This document shows positions 8,738-15,344 of a DNA stretch of 15,344 nt, in pieces; the first letter of the stretch is position 1, and every line of letters starts with the position of its first letter. A program made the position numbers and the translations under genes. Origin of the DNA: Coriobacteriia bacterium (GTDB lineage Bacteria; Actinomycetota; Coriobacteriia; Anaerosomatales; Anaerosomataceae); contig JAFGUS010000127.1 in the NCBI GenBank assembly GCA_016938395.1, forward strand, positions 1 through 15,344, written 5' to 3'. The notes beneath the pieces were generated by a model. It ran no database searches. It was not told the origin of the DNA and worked only from the letters and a program-made list of their open reading frames with translations.

Positions 8738-9315
8738 GGCTCTTTCTCGGACTCGCTTTGCCGGGGCCCGTGCGCGAAATGCTGACCGCGTGCCGTGCGG
8801 CCGTCGTCGACGCCGATCCGTCCTGGGCGCGAGAGAAGTGGGTGGCGCCGGAGAACCTGCATGTCACCGTACGGTTCCTCGGAGAGCTCGCCGATGCGGA
8901 TGCTCAACTGCTTCAGGGCCGGCTGAGCACAGCCTTCGAGGACGTCGTCGCCTACACGCTGCGTCTCGACCGTCCCGCGGCGATTCCGCGGCCGAGGTCC
9001 GCGTCCATGCTCTGGATGGAGGGGAGCGAGGGCGCCGAGCAGACCACCGCGCTCGCTGCGCGGGCCGATTCGGCCGCCGACGGGCTCGCAGACCCGCCCG
9101 ACAGCCGCAGGTTCCGTACCCATGTGACGCTCTGTCGCGCCCGCACGCCCCGTCCTCTGGCGCCACACACCCTCGAGACCCTCGAGTGCGTCGCGCGCTC
9201 GTTCGACGAACCGGCGCGTTCGATGTCAGTGCGGGAGGTTACTCTCTACTCGTCGGTGCTCACCCGGTCAGGTCCCGTGTATACCGTCGTAGAGCGCTTC
9301 TCGCTCGGTAGGTGA
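8734..9315 (+). CDS. thpR: RNA 2',3'-cyclic phosphodiesterase (2H family, ThpR/LigT)
   Basis: 2H phosphoesterases of this family hydrolyse 2',3'-cyclic phosphate ends of RNA and were first described as RNA 2'-5' ligases. The 193-residue product has both catalytic histidine motifs: H43-V-T45 within LHVTVRFLGEL, and H130-V-T132 within RTHVTLCRA. The start MRLFLGLALP and a C terminus with LYSSVLTRSGPVYTVVERF also match the family. GTG 8734 overlaps the cinA stop as GTGA, so translation is probably coupled. The gene ends 124 bases before recA, with a new promoter in between, so it likely closes the long upstream operon. The substrate in this organism is unknown; tRNA-half or cyclic-phosphate RNA processing is a family-based inference. 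Confidence 0.9.
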   Translation: MRLFLGLALPGPVREMLTACRAAVVDADPSWAREKWVAPENLHVTVRFLGELADADAQLLQGRLSTAFEDVVAYTLRLDRPAAIPRPRSASMLWMEGSEGAEQTTALAARADSAADGLADPPDSRRFRTHVTLCRARTPRPLAPHTLETLECVARSFDEPARSMSVREVTLYSSVLTRSGPVYTVVERFSLGR

Positions 9316-9358
9316 CGAGCGCCTGCGGAGGGGCTTTCTGGCCGAGCCTGTACTGTGA

Positions 9359-9387
9359 TTGACATCGAACACACGTTCGTGTACGGT
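9359..9387 (+). promoter_or_regulatory. recA promoter (-35 TTGACA, -10 TACGGT)
   Basis: TTGACA at 9359-9364 is a perfect sigma-70-type -35 box. Seventeen bases later TACGGT at 9382-9387 fits the actinobacterial TAnnnT -10 pattern. Transcription would start near 9394, leaving a leader of about 45 bases before recA. The LexA box sits in the spacer between the two boxes, where bound repressor would block RNA polymerase. Confidence 0.75.
9366..9379 (+). promoter_or_regulatory. LexA operator (SOS box) of recA
   Basis: CGAACACACGTTCG is a perfect match to CGAAC-N4-GTTCG, the LexA/DinR box known from Bacillus and actinobacteria. It lies inside the recA promoter spacer and 61 bases before the recA start. 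This predicts LexA repression of recA-recX, relieved by DNA damage. The box is seen directly; the regulation is inferred from the family. Confidence 0.88.
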
Positions 9388-9439
9388 CGAATCGTCCTTC
9401 AGGGGGCCGCCCGATCGCGGCGCAAAGGAGCGGGAGAGA

Positions 9440-10507
9440 ATGGAACACGAGAAGGAGAAGGTGCTCGACCTCACACGCGAGCAGATCGAGCGAAAGTTCG
9501 GCAAGGGCTCACTGATGAGGCTGGGCGAGCATGCGGCACTGGCGACGATCGACTCGATTCCCACAGGATCGCTCGCGCTCGACGCCGCACTCGGTATCGG
9601 CGGTGTCCCGCGTGGACGCATCGTGGAGATCTTCGGGCCCGAGTCGTCAGGGAAGACCACACTCGCGCTGCAGATCATCGCCGAGGCACAGCGGGCAGGC
9701 GGCGTCGCCGCCTTCGTCGACGCCGAGCACGCGCTCGACCCGGCCTATGCCGCACGCCTGGGCGTGGACATCGAGGACATCCTCATCTCGCAGCCGGACA
9801 CCGGTGAGCAGGCCCTCGAGATAACCGACATGCTGGTGCGCTCCGGGGCCATCGACGTCATCGTGATCGACTCGGTCGCCGCCCTCGTGCCCCGTGCCGA
9901 ACTCGAGGGCGAGATGGGCGACGTCACCGTCGGCCTGCAGGCCAGGCTCATGAGCCAGGCCATGCGCAAGCTGGCCGGCTCGCTCAACCGCTCGCAGACC
10001 ACCTGCATCTTCATCAACCAGCTGCGCGAGAAGGTCGGGGTCATGTTCGGCAGCCCCGAGACGACCTCGGGCGGTCGCGCACTCAAGTTCTACGCCTCGA
10101 TCCGCATCGACATCCGCCGCATCGATTCCATCAAGCAGGGTGCCGAGATGGTCGGTAATCGCGTGCGTGCGAAGGTCGTCAAGAACAAGGTCGCCCCGCC
10201 GTTTCGGCAGGCGGAGTTCGACATCATGTACGGCCTCGGCATCTCCAAGGAGGGCAGCATGCTCGACCTCGGTGTCGAGGAGGGTGTCGTGCAGAAGTCC
10301 GGCGCCTGGTACACGTACGGCGAAGAGCGGCTCGGCCAGGGCCGTGAGGCGGCAAAGGACTACCTCAAGGAGCACCCTGATCTCCGCGACGTCATCGAGC
10401 GGCAGATCCGCGAGCAGCTCGACTTGCCCGGGGGCGGAAGCGCGATGGCCGAGCCGCCGAGCGCGGAGACCGCCGCCAAGCCGAAAGCGGATCCCGAGCC
10501 GGAGTAG
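9440..10507 (+). CDS. recA: Recombinase RecA
   Basis: RecA forms ATP-dependent filaments on single-stranded DNA, catalyses strand exchange and triggers LexA self-cleavage. The 355 residues are normal and no intein is present. Walker A GPESSGKT is at 66-73, followed by [10 protein letters not shown], the Walker B region [12 protein letters not shown], the DNA-binding loop regions [16 protein letters not shown] and [13 protein letters not shown], and a C-terminal domain with [14 protein letters not shown]. The tail is Ala/Pro/Glu-rich, as is common. ATG 9440 is chosen because AAAGGAG (9424-9430) is correctly placed and the protein begins with [20 protein letters not shown]. The open frame back to 9359 would run through the promoter. 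recX starts three bases after the stop. The LexA box upstream predicts SOS induction. Confidence 0.98.
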   Translation: MEHEKEKVLDLTREQIERKFGKGSLMRLGEHAALATIDSIPTGSLALDAALGIGGVPRGRIVEIFGPESSGKTTLALQIIAEAQRAGGVAAFVDAEHALDPAYAARLGVDIEDILISQPDTGEQALEITDMLVRSGAIDVIVIDSVAALVPRAELEGEMGDVTVGLQARLMSQAMRKLAGSLNRSQTTCIFINQLREKVGVMFGSPETTSGGRALKFYASIRIDIRRIDSIKQGAEMVGNRVRAKVVKNKVAPPFRQAEFDIMYGLGISKEGSMLDLGVEEGVVQKSGAWYTYGEERLGQGREAAKDYLKEHPDLRDVIERQIREQLDLPGGGSAMAEPPSAETAAKPKADPEPE

Positions 10508-10510
10508 CCC

Positions 10511-11167
10511 GTGGAGGACCACCTCCGCATCGTTACCGATGTCCGCGGAGGACGCGGCAGAGCACGGCGCACGGTCTACCTCGAGGGAGAGCCGTGGATG
10601 TCCATGCCGGTTCGTGTCCTCCGCGATATCGGCATTGCGCCCGGCGACGCCATCGATACCACCGATGTGCTCGAGCGAGCCCGTGCAGCCGCGGTGCCGC
10701 TCGCGCGCGAGCGCGCATACCGGTTGCTGGGGTTCAGGGACCGGAGCGCCGCCGAGTTGCGGGGGCGCCTGGAGGAGGACAGCTACCCTGACGACATCGT
10801 CAGGGATCTCATCGAGGACCTCAGCGCGTCGGGACTCCTGGACGACGAACGCTTCGCGCGAACACTCGCCCGATCACTCATCGACATACGCGGCCTGGGG
10901 CGAGCTCGCGCCGCGCGAGAGATGACGCGGCGGGGCGTGGCCACGCAGACCGCTCTCGAGACACTCGACGAGATCCTTGACGGCACGCGGGAGGACGAGC
11001 GCGCGCTTTCCGCCGCGCGTCGCTCGCGCCGCGAGAGCGATACCGTCGATCGGCTCGCTGCGCGCCTCGTGCGGCGCGGGTTCGGTACGCGGGAGGCCCT
11101 TCACGCCGCCCGCACCGTGATCAGCGTCGACGACGGGAGCGCGGATGACAACGTGGCACAGTGGTGA
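10511..11167 (+). CDS. recX: Regulatory protein RecX
   Basis: RecX binds RecA filaments and limits or tunes RecA activity. The 218-residue, Arg-rich protein has the N-terminal beta region of Gram-positive RecX, with VYLEGEPWMSMPVRVLRDIGI. Three-helix repeats follow, with RAYRLLGFRDRSAAELRGRL, then GLLDDERFARTLARSLID and GRARAAREMTRRGV. GTG 10511 follows the recA stop (10505-10507) after three bases. It has no strong separate Shine-Dalgarno, so it is very likely co-transcribed and translationally linked with recA under the LexA-controlled promoter. The C-terminal part repeats the module more loosely. Identity rests on these motifs and on the position after recA. Confidence 0.92.
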   Translation: MEDHLRIVTDVRGGRGRARRTVYLEGEPWMSMPVRVLRDIGIAPGDAIDTTDVLERARAAAVPLARERAYRLLGFRDRSAAELRGRLEEDSYPDDIVRDLIEDLSASGLLDDERFARTLARSLIDIRGLGRARAAREMTRRGVATQTALETLDEILDGTREDERALSAARRSRRESDTVDRLAARLVRRGFGTREALHAARTVISVDDGSADDNVAQW

Positions 11168-11357
11168 GCAGGGTGCGCCGTTTCTGCTGCTCAGCGTGGT
11201 CGTTGTCTTGACGTAACAGCATCCCCGCGAGTACGATGAGCGCGGCAAATGTGACCGAGACGGCCCCGCCGGTAGGCGACAGGTCGTATCGTGTGTGGTT
11301 TCTGAAGGAGTTCACGCGTCGAGCCATCCCTGCTGGGGTGGCCAGTCGCGTATACAC
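11121..11357 (-). CDS. Possible small single-pass membrane protein (unrecognised, doubtful)
   Basis: This minus-strand frame encodes up to 78 residues from a GTG at 11355-11357, or 68 from an ATG at 11325-11327. It has a basic N terminus (MARRVNSFRNHTRYD), one hydrophobic stretch (AVSVTFAALIVLAGMLL) and a polar Arg-rich tail. Codons around the hydrophobic part end mainly in G or C, as in real genes here, and the inside-positive pattern fits a membrane anchor. Against it: no convincing Shine-Dalgarno, the last 47 bases overlap recX, no recognisable homology, and the frame covers a plus-strand promoter and hairpin. Every other gene here is on the plus strand. Treat it as a candidate only. Confidence 0.2.
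   Translation of the reverse strand: MYTRLATPAGMARRVNSFRNHTRYDLSPTGGAVSVTFAALIVLAGMLLRQDNDHAEQQKRRTLLTTVPRCHPRSRRRR
11208..11237 (+). promoter_or_regulatory. Putative promoter between recX and rny
   Basis: TTGACG (11208-11213) and TACGAT (11232-11237) are separated by 18 bases and make a good sigma-70-type promoter. The start would be near 11244, some 285 bases before rny. It could drive rny with a long leader, or a short RNA ending at the hairpin at 11389-11410. Confidence 0.5.
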
Positions 11358-11422
11358 GGACCGCTCGCCGCATCCTGCGGTCGCACTTGCCGGACGACAC
11401 GTCGTCCGGCTTCGTCGTCTTC
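11244..11422 (+). ncRNA. Candidate structured leader or small RNA (recX-rny gap)
   Basis: The 362-base gap between recX and rny (11168-11529) has no convincing plus-strand gene. Between the putative promoter and the terminator-like hairpin several short hairpins can be drawn. These are CGCC/GGCG around GGTA (11267-11278, flanked by GACC and GGTC), GCCATCCC/GGGGTGGC with loop TGCT (11323-11342, one G-U pair), and CCGCA/TGCGG with loop TCC (11368-11380). Hairpins are easily found in GC-rich DNA, so the case rests on promoter, hairpins and terminator lying in order. It does not match any RNA family I can name. The alternative is an untranslated leader of rny containing an attenuator. The remainder, 11423-11510, shows nothing clear. 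Confidence 0.3.
11389..11422 (+). terminator. Terminator-like hairpin upstream of rny
   Basis: GCCGGACGAC (11389-11398) pairs perfectly with GTCGTCCGGC (11401-11410); in practice this is a 9-bp stem with a four-base loop. The following bases TTCGTCGTCTTC are pyrimidine- and T-rich, acceptable for a weak intrinsic terminator in high-GC DNA. It lies 120 bases before rny, so it could end recA-recX read-through, end a small RNA, or attenuate rny. Confidence 0.5.
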
Positions 11423-11529
11423 AGGGCAGGGTCCGTCGCACGTCACACGAGCCGCGTGCCTTATGGGCGCGCTTATGACGCATCACATGAGATGTCGCAC
11501 ACCGAACCCCGGAAGGGAGGGGACGCGCT

Positions 11530-13062
<1,533 letters not shown>

Positions 13063-13097
13063 CACGCGTTGTGCTGCGTGACCATGCGTGGATTCGC

Positions 13098-13125
13098 CCG
13101 AGGGGACCGGACACGGTCCCCTCGG
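13098..13125 (+). terminator. Perfect 12-bp hairpin after rny
   Basis: CCGAGGGGACCG (13098-13109) pairs without mismatch with CGGTCCCCTCGG (13114-13125) around a GACA tetraloop, 35 bases after the rny stop. No T-run follows (CGCACGCACCCC). It could be a U-less terminator of the sort proposed in actinobacteria, or a 3' stabiliser. It reads equally on both strands, but no convergent gene is present. Confidence 0.6.
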
Positions 13126-13202
13126 CGCACGCACCCCGATGCAGGGGGATGCGGCACGAAGGTGTCTTGAGATAGCAACCGGTCCGTGTCAGGCTTGGGG
13201 AC

Positions 13203-14282
13203 ATGATGAGCGAGCACGATCCACTCATAGACTTCGTGTCGTCGGTCTCGGGCGACAGCTACCTCAAGGTCGAGGAGAGCCTCGGCGACGGCTATGTCCG
13301 ACTCCGCGTGCCCGAGGCCGAGCGGCGTCAGGCCAAGCACGACATCCGCAGCTTCGAGGACGTAGTGGTCGAGCTGCTCCGCAACGCCCGCGACGCCCAC
13401 GCACAGCGGGTGTTCATCGCCACCGCACGCGAGGCGGACCATCGCGTGCTCACGATGGTGGACGACGGCATCGGCGTGCCGCAGTCGCTGCACGAGACGA
13501 TCTTCGAGCCCCGTGTCACCTCGAAGCTCGAGACCATGGTGATGGACCGCTGGGGTGTCCACGGGCGGGGCATGGCGCTCTTCTCCGTACGCTCGAACGT
13601 CACAGTCGCCCGCGTCGCCGCCTCGGCCCCACACAAGGGCTCATCGCTGGCGATCGTTGCGGACACCACTGCGCTCTCCGAGCGCTCGGACCAGTCGACG
13701 TGGCCGGCGGTCGAGCCCGACGAGTCGGGCACGCTCCGCGTGGTGCGCGGTCCGCACAACATCATCCGGCGCGTCGTGGAGTTCGCATGCGAACATCCGC
13801 AGGTGGAGCTGTACCTCGGCACGCCCACCGAGATCGTCGCCACCCTGTACGCGACCGGGCGCGAGCGGCTCGACATCGGTGACCTCATGTTCTGCGAGGA
13901 CCTCGAGCGCCTGCCTGTGTGGCAGCGCCTCGCCGCGTGCTCGGATGCAACCGAACTCACCGACGTGGCCGAGTCGATGGCGCTGCCTGTCTCCGAGCGC
14001 ACCGCACACCGCGTGCTCGCCGGAGAACTCACGCCCCTCGAACCGCTTTTCACGCAGCTGATGGGGCCGGAGGAGCCTGCCGAGGAGCCTGCACCCGATA
14101 TCTACCGCGACCGCCGCTCGCTCCATATCCACCACGGCGACCTCGCCGCGTTCCGACGCGAGCTTCGACGCGCGTTCGACACGCTCGCCGAGCGCTACTA
14201 CCTCACCCTCAAGGGCGACCCGAAGGTCACCGTGGGCCGGGACACCATCAACGTGAGGTTCGGGGTCGAAAAGGACGACTAG
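13203..14282 (+). CDS. GHKL (MutL/HSP90/histidine-kinase-like) ATPase of unknown function
   Basis: The N-terminal half is a GHKL ATP-binding domain. The N box is ELLRNARDA (57-65, with E57 and N61), the G1 box DDGIG is at 87-91, then IFEPRVTSK (100-108), and the lid/G2 box is GVHGRGMAL (118-126). The TSK element and following Gly-rich box resemble MutL, while IFEP resembles histidine kinases. No phospho-accepting histidine domain, membrane segment or MutL endonuclease domain is seen. Residues from about 175 on include YLGTPTEIVATLYATGRERL, an acidic linker PEEPAEEPAP (about 291-300) and an Arg/Leu-rich C-terminal segment; I do not recognise this half. Start is ATG 13203 or 13206; no strong Shine-Dalgarno is present, only GGGG at 13197-13200. 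It lies between rny and spoVS. A nucleic-acid or regulatory role is a guess; the ATPase fold is secure. Confidence 0.85.
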   Translation: MMSEHDPLIDFVSSVSGDSYLKVEESLGDGYVRLRVPEAERRQAKHDIRSFEDVVVELLRNARDAHAQRVFIATAREADHRVLTMVDDGIGVPQSLHETIFEPRVTSKLETMVMDRWGVHGRGMALFSVRSNVTVARVAASAPHKGSSLAIVADTTALSERSDQSTWPAVEPDESGTLRVVRGPHNIIRRVVEFACEHPQVELYLGTPTEIVATLYATGRERLDIGDLMFCEDLERLPVWQRLAACSDATELTDVAESMALPVSERTAHRVLAGELTPLEPLFTQLMGPEEPAEEPAPDIYRDRRSLHIHHGDLAAFRRELRRAFDTLAERYYLTLKGDPKVTVGRDTINVRFGVEKDD

Positions 14283-14323
14283 CGCACCGCAGGTAACAGG
14301 CTCGTCACCGCGCCGTGATGCGC

Positions 14324-14329
14324 TATACT
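14324..14329 (+). promoter_or_regulatory. Possible -10 box (TATACT) upstream of spoVS
   Basis: TATACT in an otherwise GC-rich gap (14283-14428) is a near-consensus -10 hexamer about 100 bases before spoVS. No good -35 hexamer occurs 16-18 bases upstream (CTCGTC there). It may be a weak or activator-dependent promoter, or use another sigma factor. Confidence 0.35.
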
Positions 14330-14428
14330 TCTTCCGCACGGATTCTCGCCACCGCAGTCATGAAGCCGCTCCACCACACCAGACCACCACCAGGGATCGC
14401 ACCAGCTCGACGCAGCACAGGAGGCACC

Positions 14429-14704
14429 GTGGAAGTTCTCAAGGTCTCCACCAAGTCCAGCCCCAACTCTGTTGCCGGAGCACTCGCCGGCGTCATCCGC
14501 GAGCAGGGGGCGGTCGAGGTCCAGATCGTCGGTGCCGGAGCGCTGAACCAGGCCATCAAGGCCATCGCCATCGCCCGTGGCTTCGTAGCCCCGAGCGGCA
14601 TGGATCTCATCTGCACACCGGCCTTCGCGGACATCGAGATCAACGGCGAAGAGCGCACCGCGATCCGCCTCCTCGTGGAGCCACGCCCGCCACTCCACGG
14701 CTGA
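14429..14704 (+). CDS. spoVS: Stage V sporulation protein S (SpoVS) family
   Basis: SpoVS is a small Alba-like protein first found as a sporulation regulator in Bacillus; it also occurs in many non-spore-formers, where its role is unclear. The product is 91 residues, against about 86 in Bacillus. Family sequence is continuous: EVLKVSTKSSPNSVAGALAG, then GAGALNQAIKAIAIARGF, then APSGMDLICTPAF, with the C-terminal RTAIRLLVEP. GTG 14429 is selected because CAGGAGG (14418-14424) lies just upstream and the conserved EVLKVS follows at once. The open frame back to 14315 codes for unrelated low-complexity sequence. The TGA at 14702-14704 is nine bases before the PHP gene, so the two are probably one transcript. 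Alba-like folds suggest DNA or RNA binding, not shown here. Confidence 0.95.
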   Translation: MEVLKVSTKSSPNSVAGALAGVIREQGAVEVQIVGAGALNQAIKAIAIARGFVAPSGMDLICTPAFADIEINGEERTAIRLLVEPRPPLHG

Positions 14705-14713
14705 GCCCCCGCG

Positions 14714-15344
14714 GTGTCCGGCCCCGACCTGCACATCCACTCGACCGCCTCTGACGGCACGCTCGCGCCCGCTGAGATCGTCGCCCGCGCAGCCGCACTC
14801 GGGCTTCCGGCTGTCGCCGTCACCGACCACGACACCGTAGCGGGAGTCGGCCCCGCGCTCGCCGCCGGCGGGAGTCTTGGCGTCCGCGTCATCCCGGGGG
14901 TGGAACTCTCGGCCGATGTGGGCGGTCGAAGCGTCCATCTCCTCGGCTACGGCCTCGATCACACCTCCGCACCACTGCTGACCCGGCTGGAACGACTCCG
15001 GCACCAGCGTGTCGAGAGGGCCGAACGAATCGTGGCATCGCTGCGTGAGGCGGGACTCGATGTCGCGCTCCGCGACGTGCTCGGCGCAGCCGACGGCGGC
15101 GCGGTCGGTCGAGCCCATATCGCGCACGCACTTGTGAACGCGGGGTACGCCGAGTCGCTCGATGACGCATTCGACCGGCTTCTCGGCACCGGCCGTCCGC
15201 ACTACGTGGCGAAGCCGGTGGGCGACGCGGCCGACGTCATCGGATGGATCGGGGCGGCTGGCGGCATCGCCGTGCTCGCACACCCTGCACTGAGCACCGC
15301 GGATGACCTGGTGCCGGCCCTCGTCGCCACGGGCCTTGCGGGGA
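14714..15344 (+). CDS. PHP-domain phosphoesterase, YciV/TrpH-like (3' truncated by window edge)
   Basis: The frame is open from GTG 14714 to the window end, giving 210 residues of a family usually around 270-290. PHP motifs with metal ligands are plain: DLHIHSTASDGT (H7, H9, D14), TDHD (D38-H39-D40), GVELS (E64), VHLLGY (H75), GRAHIAH (H135) and VLAHP (H190). The final ligand pair expected in the last 80 residues is beyond the window. This arrangement matches the YciV/TrpH group, whose members hydrolyse 3',5'-nucleoside bisphosphates or act as 5'-3' exoribonucleases on short RNAs (RNase AM). DNA polymerase PHP domains and histidinol phosphatases are less similar. The spoVS stop is in the same frame nine bases upstream, so GTG 14714 is the only start before the first motif. 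No clear Shine-Dalgarno is seen; coupling to spoVS is likely. Confidence 0.88.
   Translation, partial: MSGPDLHIHSTASDGTLAPAEIVARAAALGLPAVAVTDHDTVAGVGPALAAGGSLGVRVIPGVELSADVGGRSVHLLGYGLDHTSAPLLTRLERLRHQRVERAERIVASLREAGLDVALRDVLGAADGGAVGRAHIAHALVNAGYAESLDDAFDRLLGTGRPHYVAKPVGDAADVIGWIGAAGGIAVLAHPALSTADDLVPALVATGLAG

Noticed and set aside
11236..11478. Plus-strand frame of 80 codons between recX and rny
   Set aside because: It has no Shine-Dalgarno, an Arg-rich composition and no motif, and it runs straight through the terminator-like hairpin.
14069..14094. Short direct repeat GAGGAGCCTGC (twice) in the ATPase gene
   Set aside because: It encodes a Pro/Glu linker (PEEPAEEPAP) in frame, so it is a coding low-complexity hinge rather than a mobile or regulatory repeat.
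14315..14428. Upstream start for spoVS adding 38 residues
   Set aside because: The extra sequence is low-complexity and unlike the family. GTG 14429 has a proper Shine-Dalgarno and gives the normal length.

Overview
This is a GC-rich stretch of bacterial chromosome in which every clear gene is on the plus strand and packed head to tail. The content is core housekeeping: cell envelope, chromosome segregation, RNA turnover and recombination. RNase J, RNase Y, an FtsK/SpoIIIE translocase, a RodZ-type protein and SpoVS together suggest a monoderm. The very high GC at third codon positions, GTG starts and stop/start overlaps fit a deep-branching actinobacterial lineage such as Coriobacteriia, or a high-GC Firmicute. 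That placement is inference from gene content and order; no rRNA gene is present to test it.

Layout. Positions 1-1080 hold the C-terminal two thirds of RNase J, followed with no gap by uppP (undecaprenyl-diphosphatase), then ftsK, a rodZ-like gene, yajQ, rimO, pgsA, cinA and thpR. Most junctions are under 35 bases or overlap, so 1-9315 reads as one or a few long operons. A strong promoter carrying a textbook CGAAC-N4-GTTCG LexA operator then drives recA and recX, an SOS-inducible pair. After recX comes the only sizeable gap (11168-11529). It contains a good promoter, several short hairpins and a terminator-like hairpin, so it may encode a small structured RNA or an attenuating leader of the next gene. 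rny (RNase Y) follows and ends at a perfect 12-bp hairpin. Next are a compact GHKL/MutL-like ATPase with an unrecognised C-terminal half, then spoVS and a PHP-domain phosphoesterase that runs off the end of the window.

How the genes work together. RNase J, RNase Y, ThpR and probably the PHP protein act on RNA or nucleotides. RimO modifies ribosomal protein S12. UppP, PgsA, RodZ and FtsK serve envelope synthesis, shape and division. CinA, RecA and RecX link nucleotide salvage/competence genes with recombination.

I did not find an obviously new multi-gene defence or mobile system: no transposase, CRISPR array, phage gene or tRNA was seen. The least explained parts are the GHKL ATPase between rny and spoVS and the structured recX-rny gap.
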